NCBI RefSeq assembly: GCF_900168115.1 | Contig: NZ_FUZC01000012.1 | Location: 1-64,000, forward strand | Source of the DNA: Salegentibacter salinarum | GTDB lineage: Bacteria; Bacteroidota; Bacteroidia; Flavobacteriales; Flavobacteriaceae | DNA length: 64,000 nt | Direction of reading: 5' to 3' | Shown: in pieces, positions 7,837-19,109 of the stretch | Position numbering within the stretch: the stretch's first letter is position 1 | Layout of the letters: the number at the start of each line of letters is the position of its first letter | Made by a program: the position numbers and the translations under genes | The notes under the pieces: generated by a model | Told to the model about the DNA's origin: nothing | The model's database searches: none | Seen by the model: only the letters and a program-made list of their open reading frames with translations

Positions 7837-10104
7837 TTAAGCGGCGTTTTGCTTCTTAATCAAGTTTAAAGCAGAACCATGCTTATACCATTCAATTTGA
7901 GGTTGGTTATAAGTATGGTTTGTTTTAATAGTATCTTTACTACCATCAGCATGTACAATCTCTACGGTGATTTGCTTGTCTGGAGCAAAATCTTCAAGAT
8001 CTATAAAGTTAAAGGTATCGTCTTCCTGGATAAGGTCGTAATCGGCCTCATTATCAAAAGTCAATCCTAACATACCTTGTTTTTTAAGGTTGGTTTCGTG
8101 AATACGGGCAAAAGATTTTACCAATACCACTTTCACTCCAAGGTGACGAGGCTCCATAGCCGCGTGCTCTCTTGAAGAACCTTCCCCATAGTTATGATCT
8201 CCCACCACTACGGTTGGAACGCCTTCTTTCTTATAGGCACGTTGTACAGCAGGCACACCATCGTACTCACCGTTAAGCTGATTTTTTACAAAGTTTGTCT
8301 TTTTATTATAAGCGTTAATCGCTCCAATAAGACAGTTATTAGAAATATTATCTAAGTGACCTCTGTAACGCAACCACGGTCCTGCCATAGAAATATGGTC
8401 TGTAGTACATTTTCCAAAAGCTTTAATTAGCAATTTAGCCCCCATAAGGTTTTTACCATCCCAGGGCTCAAACGGAGTTAATAACTGTAGTCTTTCACTG
8501 TCTTCAGCTACTTTTACAACTACAGAACTTCCATCTTCATTTGGTGGTACATACCCATCTTCTTCCACAGCAAAACCATCAGAAGGTAATTCGATTCCTG
8601 TTGGTTCGTCTAACATCACTTCTTCCCCATCTTCATTGATAAGCTTATCCCGAGTTGGATCAAAATCCAATCGACCTGAAATTGCAATTGCAGCAACCAT
8701 TTCAGGAGAACCAACAAAGGCGTGGGTATTTGGGTTACCATCAGCTCTTTTTGAGAAGTTTCGGTTAAAAGAATGTACAATAGTGTTTTTCTCATCACCT
8801 TTTCTATCACTTCGATCCCACTGCCCAATACAAGGTCCGCAAGCATTAGTGAAAATTGTAGCATCAAGATCTTCAAAAATCTTTAGCAAACCGTCACGTT
8901 CTGCAGTAAACCTAATTTGTTCAGATCCCGGGTTAATACCAAAATCAGATTTTGCTTTTACTTTCTTATCTACAGCCTGTTTTGCGATAGATGCGGCACG
9001 GGTTAAATCTTCGTAAGAAGAGTTGGTACAGGATCCTATTAATCCCCAGTCTACATTAATTGGCCAGTCGTTTTCTTTTGCTTTAACACCCATTTCAGAA
9101 ATAGGAGTTGCTAAATCTGGAGTAAACGGTCCATTAAGGTGAGGCTTTAATTCAGAAAGATTAATTTCAATTACTTCGTCAAAATATTGTTCAGGATTTG
9201 CATAAACCTCATCATCTCCTGTTAAGTGTTCTTTAATCTCATTGGCTGCGTCTGCAACTTCAGTACGAGCTGTAGCACGCAGGTAACGGTCCATAGACTC
9301 ATCGTATCCAAAAGTTGAAGTGGTTGCACCAACTTCAGCTCCCATATTACAAATAGTTCCTTTACCGGTAGCTGACATAGAGCGGGCTCCTTCGCCAAAA
9401 TATTCTATAATTGCTCCGGTTCCACCTTTTACGGTAAGAATTCCGGCAACTTTTAAAATTACATCTTTTGCAGCGGTCCATCCGGAAAGGCTTCCGGTTA
9501 ATTTAACGCCAATAAGTTTTGGAAATTTAAGCTCCCATGGCATTCCGGCCATAACGTCTACCGCATCAGCACCACCAACACCAATCGCAACCATTCCAAG
9601 TCCGCCGGCATTTACTGTGTGAGAATCGGTACCAATCATCATTCCTCCGGGAAATGCATAGTTTTCTAATACTACCTGGTGAATAATACCTGCACCCGGT
9701 CTCCAAAAACCAATTCCGTATTTATTAGAAACAGATTCAAGGAAATCAAAAACTTCACTACTTGATTTATTGGCAGCTTGTAAATCTATTGCCGCTCCCA
9801 TTTTGGCCTGGATAAGGTGATCACAATGCACTGTAGTTGGAACTGCAACTTGTTTTTTCCCGGCTTGCATAAATTGAAGCAAAGCCATTTGGGCAGTTGC
9901 ATCCTGGCAGGCAATCCTGTCAGGCGCAAATTCTACATAGTCTTTTCCTCTTTGGTAAGCCTCTTTGGCCGAACCATCCCATAAATGCGAATAAAGGATT
10001 TTTTCTGAAAGGGTTAAAGGTTTTCCAACCACCTCGCGTGCAGTATTCACACGTTCGGCCATTTGGCTGTACACCTTCTTGATCATATCAATATCGTATG
10101 CCAT
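7837..10104 (-). CDS. Aconitate hydratase (mitochondrial-type)
   Basis: TCA-cycle aconitase of 755 residues that interconverts citrate and isocitrate with a [4Fe-4S] cluster. The three cluster ligands are C359 in GSCTNSS and C422/C425 in [15 protein letters not shown] (160-163 region) and the C-terminal swivel domain with [15 protein letters not shown] provide the substrate loops. The size and the N-terminal region around [13 protein letters not shown] resemble the mitochondrial/Bacteroidota aconitase rather than AcnB. It is a single gene with a TAAATTTG box upstream and a terminator downstream. Confidence 0.96.
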   Translation of the reverse strand: MAYDIDMIKKVYSQMAERVNTAREVVGKPLTLSEKILYSHLWDGSAKEAYQRGKDYVEFAPDRIACQDATAQMALLQFMQAGKKQVAVPTTVHCDHLIQAKMGAAIDLQAANKSSSEVFDFLESVSNKYGIGFWRPGAGIIHQVVLENYAFPGGMMIGTDSHTVNAGGLGMVAIGVGGADAVDVMAGMPWELKFPKLIGVKLTGSLSGWTAAKDVILKVAGILTVKGGTGAIIEYFGEGARSMSATGKGTICNMGAEVGATTSTFGYDESMDRYLRATARTEVADAANEIKEHLTGDDEVYANPEQYFDEVIEINLSELKPHLNGPFTPDLATPISEMGVKAKENDWPINVDWGLIGSCTNSSYEDLTRAASIAKQAVDKKVKAKSDFGINPGSEQIRFTAERDGLLKIFEDLDATIFTNACGPCIGQWDRSDRKGDEKNTIVHSFNRNFSKRADGNPNTHAFVGSPEMVAAIAISGRLDFDPTRDKLINEDGEEVMLDEPTGIELPSDGFAVEEDGYVPPNEDGSSVVVKVAEDSERLQLLTPFEPWDGKNLMGAKLLIKAFGKCTTDHISMAGPWLRYRGHLDNISNNCLIGAINAYNKKTNFVKNQLNGEYDGVPAVQRAYKKEGVPTVVVGDHNYGEGSSREHAAMEPRHLGVKVVLVKSFARIHETNLKKQGMLGLTFDNEADYDLIQEDDTFNFIDLEDFAPDKQITVEIVHADGSKDTIKTNHTYNQPQIEWYKHGSALNLIKKQNAA

Positions 10105-10136
10105 ATTATTATATATTTAGTTCTAAAAAAGTCTAG

Positions 10137-10144
10137 CAAATTTA
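10137..10144 (-). promoter_or_regulatory. TAnnTTTG -7 box for aconitase
   Basis: TAAATTTG on the minus strand, 32 bp before the aconitase ATG. It is an exact consensus match. No TTG was found at -33. Confidence 0.6.
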
Positions 10145-10499
10145 AGGATTTCGAGTGGATTTTGAAAATAAGAAGTGATTATCAAAATTTAATGAAAATA
10201 ATTTTATATTTCACAATTTATGATGACTTAAATTCAACTAAGGATAATATTAGGGTTGAATATTATGAATTCCGTAAATTAAGATAACTGAATTATCAAA
10301 AATTTAATTACGATCCTTGAAGAATCTAAAATTTAAACCCATTCTTGATAAGAAACCACGTTTTAGAGCTTATTAAATTTCTAAACATATTATTTTGAAG
10401 ATGAATTAATTTTTTTCTTCGGAATAAATAACAGGGGCAAAAAAGGGAATGAAGAACATAGAAAGAATCAAAAGGTTTTATCCTTGAGTTTTTGTTCGA

Positions 10500-10622
10500 T
10501 CATATATCTACAAGAATAATTAACCAAAATATAAACAGAATTGCTACCGCTGTCCAGTTTACCAAAGTACTTGTTTTTTCACGTACGTCTAAAATATTGG
10601 AAAAAAAAAATCTCTCCCCCAT
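10500..10622 (-). CDS. Possible small single-pass membrane protein (40 aa)
   Basis: A 40-codon frame that starts 50 bp after the moxR stop, on the same strand. After a phenylalanine-rich start made by a 10-bp T-run, it reads DVREKTSTLVNW followed by a strongly hydrophobic helix (about residues 24-39). Its TGA overlaps a second ATG (ATGA) that opens only 11 codons. In a shifted frame the DNA then encodes another hydrophobic stretch (SMFFIPFFAPVIYSEEKN). It may be a real small protein in the moxR unit or the remains of a decayed gene. I do not recognise the family. Confidence 0.3.
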   Translation of the reverse strand: MGERFFFSNILDVREKTSTLVNWTAVAILFIFWLIILVDI

Positions 10623-10671
10623 AAAAATATAGAAAAGCACACTTAATAAAACCCGGTCTAAGTTTTAACCA

Positions 10672-11625
10672 TTAATAGAGGTCCCTGATAATTTTTTCTT
10701 CTGAAATCCCTTCGGCTTCAGCTTTGTAGTTTTTAATAATTCTGTGGCGTAGTATTCCAATGGCTACCGCCTTTACATCTTCAATATCTGGAGAGAATTT
10801 TCCGTTAACCGCTGCGTGAGATTTAGCGGCAAGAATTAAGTTTTGCGAAGCTCTAGGTCCTGCACCCCAATCGAGGTAATTCTTCACAAATTCTGGTGCT
10901 TCAGCAGAAGCCGGCCTGGTTTTTCCCACCAGCCTAACGGCGTATTCCACCACATTATCAGCAACAGGAATTCTTCTAATTAATTGCTGAATTTCCACGA
11001 TTTCTGCCGCAGAAAATAAAGCATTTATCTTTTGAGTTTTATCTGAAGTTGTGCTTTTCACCACATCTACTTCTTCCTGAAAACTTGGATATTCCAGTAA
11101 AATGGAAAACATAAACCGGTCTAACTGAGCTTCGGGCAAAGGATAGGTCCCTTCCTGCTCAATGGGGTTTTGGGTAGCCAGTACAAAATAAGGATTAGCC
11201 AGTTTATAATTGTGCCCTGCTACAGTAACCGATCTTTCCTGCATAGCTTCTAATAAAGCGGCCTGGGTTTTAGGCGGAGTTCTATTAATTTCGTCGGCAA
11301 GGACGATATTTGAAAAAACCGGGCCTTTTATAAATTTAAAGGTCCTATTTTCGTCCAGGATTTCTGCACCCAAAATATCGCTGGGCATTAGATCTGGAGT
11401 AAATTGTATTCTTTTAAAATCGAGGCCTAAAGCCTGGGAAATGGTATTGACCATTAAGGTTTTGGCCAAACCTGGAACCCCAACCAGCAACGAATGCCCT
11501 CCTGAAAAAACCGAAAGCAGGATCTGGTCTATAACCACATCCTGCCCGACTATTATTTTGGCAATTTCTTTCTTTAGATCCCGGTGTTTAACTACCAGTT
11601 TTTCTACTAGAGCAACGTCTGACAT
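10672..11625 (-). CDS. MoxR-family AAA ATPase
   Basis: AAA+ ATPase of the MoxR group, 317 residues, a cytoplasmic chaperone-like ATPase that usually helps assemble or insert metal into membrane and VWA-domain partners. Walker A is GVPGLAKT at 49-56 and Walker B ends in LADE at 109-112. The sensor region ATQNPIEQEGTYPLPEAQ follows. It starts 9 bp after the stop of the SurA-like gene, so it is probably in that operon. The DUF58 and Bat-type genes that often follow moxR in Bacteroidota are absent here; only a tiny ORF follows. Confidence 0.93.
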   Translation of the reverse strand: MSDVALVEKLVVKHRDLKKEIAKIIVGQDVVIDQILLSVFSGGHSLLVGVPGLAKTLMVNTISQALGLDFKRIQFTPDLMPSDILGAEILDENRTFKFIKGPVFSNIVLADEINRTPPKTQAALLEAMQERSVTVAGHNYKLANPYFVLATQNPIEQEGTYPLPEAQLDRFMFSILLEYPSFQEEVDVVKSTTSDKTQKINALFSAAEIVEIQQLIRRIPVADNVVEYAVRLVGKTRPASAEAPEFVKNYLDWGAGPRASQNLILAAKSHAAVNGKFSPDIEDVKAVAIGILRHRIIKNYKAEAEGISEEKIIRDLY

Positions 11626-11634
11626 TTATAAAAT

Positions 11635-13080
11635 CTAATTTTTTAACCAGTTACTGCTATACTCACAGTCTTTAAACTTTCCGTTTACTTTAATATAAGT
11701 GTCGCCTATTTTCTCTTTCTGCCACTCTTCTATAGCTTCTAACTGTTTGTCGCGTAATGCAAGCTCTTTGATCTTTGTAAAATCTGTAGCGTAATTGGCT
11801 TCGTGCTCAGCAATTCTTTTATTCACTTTTATCAATTTAAAAAACGGACGCCCGGTTCTATCCTGATCACGCATTCTTAAAGAAAGTTCACCTTCCTGTA
11901 GATCTCCAACTTCATCATACAATTTTGGGTCTATCTTAGAAAGTTCAAAACGGGTATCACCGGTTCTTGGGTTAATCAGTTTCCCACCATCTGATCTTGT
12001 TTCTTCTTCATCAGAAAATTCACGGGCAGCTTCAGCAAAATCCAGAACTCCTTCGTCTATTCTTTTTCTAATGCTATCTACTTTCGCTTTAGCTTCTTCA
12101 ACAGAAGCATTGGTAACATCGGGGATAAGTAGAATATGTCTTAAATCTACCTTTTGCCCTCTAATTCTATCTACCTGTATAATATGATAGCCAAATTCCG
12201 TTTCAAAAGGTTCGCTCACTTCCCCGCCCTGAAGGCTAAAGGCTACATCTTTAAATTCCTTTACAAAATTATCTTTTCTTGAAAGAGAAATTCTACCACC
12301 ATCCCTGGCACTTCCTGGATCTTGAGAATACAAAACCGCTTTGGTTGCAAAACTAGCATCATTATCTAAAACATCCGCCCTGAAATCTTTTAAACGATCT
12401 ATTACTTTTTGCTTTTCACTTTCAGGAATTTCAGGCTCTACTACAATTTGAGAAAGCTCTACTTCCTCTCCAAAAACCGGCAATTCATCTTCGGGAAGAC
12501 TTTCGTAATAGGCTCTTACTTCTTCCGGAGTAATTTCTACAGTTTCAACAATTTTTTGCTGCATCCTGTTGGCAAGTTGACGCTCTTTATTAAGCTCGAA
12601 TAATTCACTTCTAAATTCAGCTTCATCTTCTTTATTATAAAATTCCAGGACTTTCTCCATAGAACCTACTTGGCGCACCATTTCAGAAATTTGCTGATCG
12701 ATATAACTATTCACCTCAGCATCCATCACAATAATACTATCCTGAATGGCGTGGTGAGCATAGAGTTTGTTTTCCATAAGAGAACCTGCCAGCTGGCAAT
12801 CGGTCACATCTGCAGTAGACATTCCCTGGCTTTGCATATCCTTGTACATCATATCTACATCGCTGTCCAGAATAATGTAATCACCAATTACGGCAGCAAT
12901 TCCGTCTACTTTGCGGCGCTCTGAGTTATTGGTTTCGGTAACGGTATTTTGCGCGATCTCATCCTCTGGTTGAATTGAGGTACTATCGGTTACAATCACA
13001 TCTTGTGAATACCCGGTAAAGCCCAGTAAAACGGCCAAAAGAAAGCCGATATTTTTAATTATAGATTTCAAATTGTTCAT
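11635..13080 (-). CDS. SurA-like periplasmic peptidyl-prolyl isomerase
   Basis: Periplasmic PpiC/parvulin-type foldase, about 481 residues, that helps outer-membrane proteins fold. It has a signal peptide (LLAVLLGFTGYSQ), a SurA-type helical N-terminal domain (about 50-190) and two parvulin domains. The first contains GGRISLSRKDNF and GYHIIQVDRI; the second starts VDLRHILL and has SDGGKL. I chose the ATG at 13080, which gives MNNLKSII directly before the hydrophobic segment. An ATG four codons earlier (13092) is possible. Both overlap the 3' end of the upstream lipoprotein gene by 26 bp or more, implying coupled translation. Confidence 0.9.
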   Translation of the reverse strand: MNNLKSIIKNIGFLLAVLLGFTGYSQDVIVTDSTSIQPEDEIAQNTVTETNNSERRKVDGIAAVIGDYIILDSDVDMMYKDMQSQGMSTADVTDCQLAGSLMENKLYAHHAIQDSIIVMDAEVNSYIDQQISEMVRQVGSMEKVLEFYNKEDEAEFRSELFELNKERQLANRMQQKIVETVEITPEEVRAYYESLPEDELPVFGEEVELSQIVVEPEIPESEKQKVIDRLKDFRADVLDNDASFATKAVLYSQDPGSARDGGRISLSRKDNFVKEFKDVAFSLQGGEVSEPFETEFGYHIIQVDRIRGQKVDLRHILLIPDVTNASVEEAKAKVDSIRKRIDEGVLDFAEAAREFSDEEETRSDGGKLINPRTGDTRFELSKIDPKLYDEVGDLQEGELSLRMRDQDRTGRPFFKLIKVNKRIAEHEANYATDFTKIKELALRDKQLEAIEEWQKEKIGDTYIKVNGKFKDCEYSSNWLKN

Positions 13081-13921
13081 TTTTAATTGCATCTTTTGTA
13101 ATATCTTTTTCCAGTTCTTTTATTAAATTTCTTTTTCGCTTATTAAGCAAAATCTTTTCTATGGTAGGCTCTGCGTACTCAAATGGAGCGTCCTGACCAT
13201 GTTCTAATACGTCATTTACATAGATCAAATATACACCTAATGAATCTTCTACCTGAAAAAAATTAGATTTGTTTAATAGATTATCCCTATTATTAGATGA
13301 TAACGCAGGGATTTTATCGTAAACCGTCTTTATCTTCACCCAAACCGAATCGTTTAAAGAGTAATTTTTAAACTGAAGCGATAATTTATCAAGTTCTTCT
13401 TTGTCCTCTTCATTAAATCGTGTGAGATAAGATTTTATTTCATCTATATTGGTGTTATTTTCTTCCAGGCTTACATACCTCAATTTCAATAAATCTTCAG
13501 TAAGCTTAAAATTTCCTATGTTTTCTTCAAAATAGATTTTTTTTTCTTCCTTCGTTAAACTACTGTCTAACTGCCGGCCCACTACCGCATCTTTATAGGC
13601 ACTTGTATAAAGTTCATTTTTATAGTTTTCTATAAGATCTCTAAACTCTCTTTGCTGACTTTCAGGAAGGTTTAATTGAGCCCGGTCTATAAGCAATTGC
13701 TGTGTTGCCCAACGTGTAATATAATTAGATACAATAAGACTGCTATCTTCTATAGACGTATTCTCGTTAATTAAAGCGTTTATATCTTCTTCATACAAGT
13801 AAGAATCATTGACCCTTACTATCACCTTACGCTCTTCTTCTTTTTCAAAAAATGTACAACCAGCGAGCAAAACAGCGGCTATTAAAGAAATTATAAAAAA
13901 CGATGATACCTTCAAATTCAT
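13055..13921 (-). CDS. Lipoprotein with SurA/PpiC-like N-terminal fold
   Basis: A lipoprotein of 288 residues. The signal peptide ends in the lipobox LLAGC (C22), so it is exported and lipidated. The body (VIVRVNDSYLYEEDINAL) resembles the SurA/PrsA N-terminal chaperone region, and EDLLKLRYVSLEEN looks like the beginning of a degenerate parvulin-like domain. I do not see a complete isomerase active site. It is the first gene of the unit that continues into the SurA-like isomerase and MoxR. A chaperone function for outer-membrane proteins is inferred from the fold and its neighbours. Confidence 0.8.
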   Translation of the reverse strand: MNLKVSSFFIISLIAAVLLAGCTFFEKEEERKVIVRVNDSYLYEEDINALINENTSIEDSSLIVSNYITRWATQQLLIDRAQLNLPESQQREFRDLIENYKNELYTSAYKDAVVGRQLDSSLTKEEKKIYFEENIGNFKLTEDLLKLRYVSLEENNTNIDEIKSYLTRFNEEDKEELDKLSLQFKNYSLNDSVWVKIKTVYDKIPALSSNNRDNLLNKSNFFQVEDSLGVYLIYVNDVLEHGQDAPFEYAEPTIEKILLNKRKRNLIKELEKDITKDAIKNEQFEIYN

Positions 13922-14128
13922 TAAGTTGAGATAGCAATTTACATACCATTTTCAAAAGACTAACAGCCTGTTATTTGCGCGTAGGCAAAAATAAGAATTC
14001 CTGTAGGTTCTACAAGCTTATGGCTAAACGATTCTAAGCCTCTTAAAATTATAATTTTAAATTGAATTAATGTGTTAATTTGAAGATCAGCCAAAAGTAT
14101 TATCTCGGCACAATACTTTTAAGAGATT

Positions 14129-14162
14129 TTGTATGAATAATTAAAAGCTGCTATTATATTTG
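14129..14162 (+). promoter_or_regulatory. Promoter of the OmpH gene
   Basis: TATATTTG (14155-14162) with a TTG at 14129-14131, giving a 23-bp spacer. Both match the Bacteroidota TTG-N17-23-TAnnTTTG promoter. The ATG follows 17 bp downstream. Confidence 0.7.
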
Positions 14163-14179
14163 CCTAAAACAATATTATT

Positions 14180-14713
14180 ATGACACGCAGCAGTTTATTA
14201 ATTGCTTTTTTATGTTTTAGCGTTTTTGTTAGCGCACAAACAAAAGTAGGAACCATAGATACCGATTACATCCTTTCACAAATGCCCGAAATGGAAGAGG
14301 TAAATGAAGGCTTACAAGCCTACGATCAGCAATTGCAACAGGATTTCCAGGGGAGTGTAAAAAAATATGACACCCTGGTAAAAAGCTACCAGGCAAATAC
14401 CGAAACCCTGGCCGATGAAGCCCGCCAACAGAGTGAATCTGAAATTATTGAACTGGAAAACCAGATTAAGCAATTTAGGCAAAGAGCGCAGGTAATGATG
14501 CAAATGCGCAGAAACGAACTTACCGATCCGCTTTATGAAAAGATTGATGTCGCAATGCGCGCCGTAATCCAGGAAGAAGGTTTTACACAAATTCTTCACG
14601 CAGGTGGAAACAGTCTTGCTTTTTCTGCTGAAGAATATGATATTACGGAAAAAGTAATGAATAAAATGGGAATTGAAATTCCTGCTCCTTCTGAAGTAGA
14701 GGAGGAAGAATAA
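14180..14713 (+). CDS. OmpH/Skp-family periplasmic chaperone
   Basis: Periplasmic Skp-like holdase of 177 residues. The signal peptide is cleaved after VSA (about residue 19). The mature protein starts with TKVGTIDTDYILSQMP, the classical OmpH start, followed by a long charged, glutamine-rich coiled coil (about 40-125) that forms the tentacles of Skp. The tail is acidic (EVEEEE). Outer-membrane protein biogenesis is the expected role and fits the SurA-like genes opposite. It is a single gene, convergent with guaB through a shared terminator. Confidence 0.92.
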   Translation: MTRSSLLIAFLCFSVFVSAQTKVGTIDTDYILSQMPEMEEVNEGLQAYDQQLQQDFQGSVKKYDTLVKSYQANTETLADEARQQSESEIIELENQIKQFRQRAQVMMQMRRNELTDPLYEKIDVAMRAVIQEEGFTQILHAGGNSLAFSAEEYDITEKVMNKMGIEIPAPSEVEEEE

Positions 14714-14761
14714 ACTTTAATATCTATCGAAGTTTAAGTTTGAAAAGTTTTATTTATTCAA

Positions 14762-14826
14762 GCTATCCTGAACCTTCGGGATTCTAACATAATTAAATTA
14801 TCCACGTCTTAAATTCGGGATGACGT
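14762..14826. repeat. REP-like intergenic repeat, family A copy 2 (degenerate)
   Basis: It begins ATCCTGAACCTTCGGGATTCTAACAT and ends AATTCGGGATGACG, a worn version of the CGTCATyCTGAAC palindrome seen at 7720-7788. It lies between the ompH stop and the terminator. Confidence 0.55.
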
Positions 14827-14836
14827 ATTAAAAAAA

Positions 14837-14864
14837 ACCTCACAAATTTCAAAATCTGTGAGGT
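14837..14864. terminator. Bidirectional terminator between ompH and guaB
   Basis: Arms ACCTCACA (14837-14844) and TGTGAGGT (14857-14864), with additional ATTT/AAAT pairing inside. A-rich and T-rich flanks on either side allow termination in both directions. Confidence 0.75.
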
Positions 14865-14889
14865 CTTTTAATTTATAGGGTAAAAAAAT

Positions 14890-16431
<1,542 letters not shown>

Positions 16432-16456
16432 TTATCAGAAAATTACTTCGGAAGGT

Positions 16457-17443
16457 TTAACCGGCAAATTCCAGTACATCAGTAGAGTTAAAACCAATTT
16501 TTATCTTATCGGCCACATTGGTGTCTTTAGTTACTACTGAAATTTGATGCCCGTTATCCAGTTTCAGCAGCAAATGGGTGCCATTTCCCATAAAGGTTTT
16601 CTTTAATACCCGTGCGTGGGTTACATATTCGCATTCCTCGTTAATACTAAGGTTTTCGTTGCGAATGGCGTGGCTACATTTTGGATTTAAGGGACAATCA
16701 AATGCGGTTTGTAATTCTTTATTCAGCTGAATGGTATTTCCGAAGAGCGAAGCCACATAAACCGAATTTGGCTTGATATATAAATTTGAAGCCTGGTCTT
16801 TTTGAATCACTTTTCCATGCTGAAGAATAAGAATTTCATCGGCTACAGAAAGTGCATCCTGGGTATCGTGGGTTACAAAAATTGCAGTTACGCCGGTTTT
16901 CTTAATAACTTCAAACACCTGGCTACGTAGCTGCATTCTAAGCATTGCATCCAGGTTACTAAAAGGTTCATCTAAAATCAGCAAAGAAGGATTTGGGGCC
17001 AAAGCCCGGGCCAATGCCACTCGCTGCTGCTGCCCGCCAGAAAGTTGATGGGGATAGCGTTTTTCGAGTCCACTAAGTCCGACCAGCTCTAGCATTTCCA
17101 ATGCACGTTCTTTTTTATTTTTAAGTTTAGAAATTCCGTAGGTAACATTTTTAAGCAGATTAAAATGCGGAAATAAAGCATATTCCTGGAAAACCAAACC
17201 TATTTTTCGTTTTTCTGGCGGAACAAGTTTTTTTACAGAAGAAAGTTCTTTGTTATTGAGAATAATGCTACCGTGATCGGGGCGTTCCAGGCCGGCGATT
17301 AGCCTGACCAGGGTGGTTTTTCCACTTCCGCTTTCACCCACAATGGCGCAAACATCTCCTTCCTCTAAATTAAAGGAAACCTCATCTAAGGCAAAAGTTT
17401 TGCCTTTATCGAAGCTTTTAGAAATAGAATTTACGCTTAGCAT
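16457..17443 (-). CDS. Ferric iron ABC transporter, ATP-binding protein (FbpC-like)
   Basis: ATPase of an iron(III) importer, 328 residues. Walker A is GESGSGKT (36-43), the signature is LSGGQQQR (134-141), Walker B is LLILDEP (154-160), and the switch histidine is in FVTHD. The long C-terminal regulatory region has a TOBE-like end (HISVVTKDTN). It follows the permease gene by 1 bp, and together with the binding protein forms a complete FbpABC system. A sulfate or polyamine transporter could look similar from the ATPase alone, but the binding protein points to iron. Confidence 0.9.
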   Translation of the reverse strand: MLSVNSISKSFDKGKTFALDEVSFNLEEGDVCAIVGESGSGKTTLVRLIAGLERPDHGSIILNNKELSSVKKLVPPEKRKIGLVFQEYALFPHFNLLKNVTYGISKLKNKKERALEMLELVGLSGLEKRYPHQLSGGQQQRVALARALAPNPSLLILDEPFSNLDAMLRMQLRSQVFEVIKKTGVTAIFVTHDTQDALSVADEILILQHGKVIQKDQASNLYIKPNSVYVASLFGNTIQLNKELQTAFDCPLNPKCSHAIRNENLSINEECEYVTHARVLKKTFMGNGTHLLLKLDNGHQISVVTKDTNVADKIKIGFNSTDVLEFAG

Positions 17444-17444
17444 T

Positions 17445-19109
17445 TTATTCTTTTATCAATAATTTGTTTAAAAATATCACGGGAATGGTAGCCGTGAAGA
17501 TAATAAATAAAGAAGGAATTGCAGCTTCCATTACCATTTCGTCACTCGCATACTCAAAAGCTTTCACGGCGAGAGTGTTAATATGAAATGGTTTTAAAAT
17601 TAAGGTTAATGGTAATTCTTTTAAAACATCTATAAATACAAGGATCACCGCGCTTAAAATTCCGGTTTTTATCAAAGGAAATTCAATTTTAAAAAAGGTT
17701 TTAAAATTCCCTACTCCCAGCATTTTAGAAGAATCAGGAATACTATTACTTACTTTTAAAGCCGTGGATTCTATAGGATTATAAGCTACCGCTAAAAATC
17801 TAACACTATATGCATAAACCAGTGCGACTAGCGTCCCATTAAATAAAAAGCCCGTTTCTACACCAAAAACCGAATCCATGGTGTTGATAAACCACTTATC
17901 AAAAGCCAGGGTTGGAATCATAATCCCAATAGCCACCACCGCCCCGGGAATGGCATAACCTAATATCCCTAACCTTGAGATACTTTTAATTCCGTTTATA
18001 CTACTCCATTTCGCAAAATATATAAGTAAAGTTGCAAAAAGAACAGTTACTAAAGAAGTGACTAAAGCAATTCCAAAACTTTGCAGGGAGAGCATAATAA
18101 AATCGAGATCAAACACTTTTTCAGCGGTTAAAAACGCCCAATAGATCAGTTGTCCCACGGGGATAAAAAAGCCCAAGATGACAGGGATTAAAACCAAGAG
18201 AAACTTTAACCATTGCATGGGTTTGGTTCCTAACTTTCTGTGGGTACGGCCGGAGGCTTTGTTTCCGGTAAACCGGATGTTTTTACGCTGCCATTTTTCG
18301 AATAAAATAAGGGCAAAAACAATAAAAATAAGTAATGCCGAAAGATAGACCGCGGTTTCCGGTTCTTCCAGAGAAAACCAAGCCCTGAAAATTCCGGTGG
18401 TAAAGGTATTCACCCCAAAATATTGAGCAGCGCCATAATCGTTTAAAACTTCCATTAAGACCAGGATGAGTCCGGCGATAATTGCCGGCCTTGCCAGGGG
18501 TAACATCAACCGGAAAAAAGATTTAAATTCTCCTACTCCAAGCATTGTAGAAGCTTCGAGAAGATTTCCTGCCTGATTTAAAAAGAATGCACGGGAACTT
18601 ACATATACATAAGGAAAAAGTGAAATACTAAGTACAAAAGCCAATCCGAATTTATTCATAATATCTATCCGAATAAATTCGAGGTTTAATCCTCTTAAAA
18701 TAAGTTCCAGGCTTCCGCCATAATCGAAAACTCCAGCGTAAGCATAAGCCACGATGTAAGAAGGAATAGTCAATGGAAGAATAAGCAACCATTCCAGCTG
18801 CTTTCTAAATGGGAATTCAAACCGGGCCACCAACCAGGCGGTGCCGACTCCCATAATAAGTACTAATAAGCTACAGAAAAAAATGAGAAAAAAGGAATTT
18901 CCAATATAATCTACCAAAAGGTTATCTACCAGATGCCCCCAGGTCTCCCCGGGTCCTGCCAGTAATTTTACGGCAATGGCGATAACCGGTAGGGCAATAA
19001 AAAGAACGATGGCCAATGTAAATATTGACCATCGATTTGTATCTCTTTTAAGTCGCCGTAACCTTGATTTTATCGAAAATATATCACTACTTCCAGCCTG
19101 CTTCATCAA
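17445..19109 (-). CDS. Ferric iron ABC transporter, permease (FbpB-like)
   Basis: Fused double permease of 554 residues with two MetI-like halves and about twelve membrane segments. Each half carries an EAA-type loop (EASTMLGVGEFKSFFRLMLP in the first and SSKMLGVGNFKTFFKIEFP in the second), the cytoplasmic surface that contacts the ATPase. The two-halves-in-one layout is usual for FbpB. Its start overlaps the end of the binding-protein gene by 23 bp and its stop lies 1 bp before the ATPase gene, so the three are one translationally coupled unit. Confidence 0.92.
   Translation of the reverse strand: MMKQAGSSDIFSIKSRLRRLKRDTNRWSIFTLAIVLFIALPVIAIAVKLLAGPGETWGHLVDNLLVDYIGNSFFLIFFCSLLVLIMGVGTAWLVARFEFPFRKQLEWLLILPLTIPSYIVAYAYAGVFDYGGSLELILRGLNLEFIRIDIMNKFGLAFVLSISLFPYVYVSSRAFFLNQAGNLLEASTMLGVGEFKSFFRLMLPLARPAIIAGLILVLMEVLNDYGAAQYFGVNTFTTGIFRAWFSLEEPETAVYLSALLIFIVFALILFEKWQRKNIRFTGNKASGRTHRKLGTKPMQWLKFLLVLIPVILGFFIPVGQLIYWAFLTAEKVFDLDFIMLSLQSFGIALVTSLVTVLFATLLIYFAKWSSINGIKSISRLGILGYAIPGAVVAIGIMIPTLAFDKWFINTMDSVFGVETGFLFNGTLVALVYAYSVRFLAVAYNPIESTALKVSNSIPDSSKMLGVGNFKTFFKIEFPLIKTGILSAVILVFIDVLKELPLTLILKPFHINTLAVKAFEYASDEMVMEAAIPSLFIIFTATIPVIFLNKLLIKE

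Larger units (their letters stand above)
10105..10671. other. 567-bp AT-rich spacer between aconitase and moxR
   Basis: The largest gap without a firm gene. It holds the aconitase promoter box (10137-10144) near one end and a possible 40-codon membrane ORF (10500-10622) near the moxR side. I found no tRNA, terminator or repeat-family copy in the middle part (about 10150-10490). Confidence 0.6.

Noticed and set aside
8636-9622. Several plus-strand frames opposite aconitase
   Set aside because: They are antisense shadows of a well-conserved gene without a start context or recognisable domain.
10063-10287. A 74-codon plus-strand frame starting in the aconitase 5' end
   Set aside because: It runs over the aconitase start and promoter in AT-rich DNA and has no plausible protein features.
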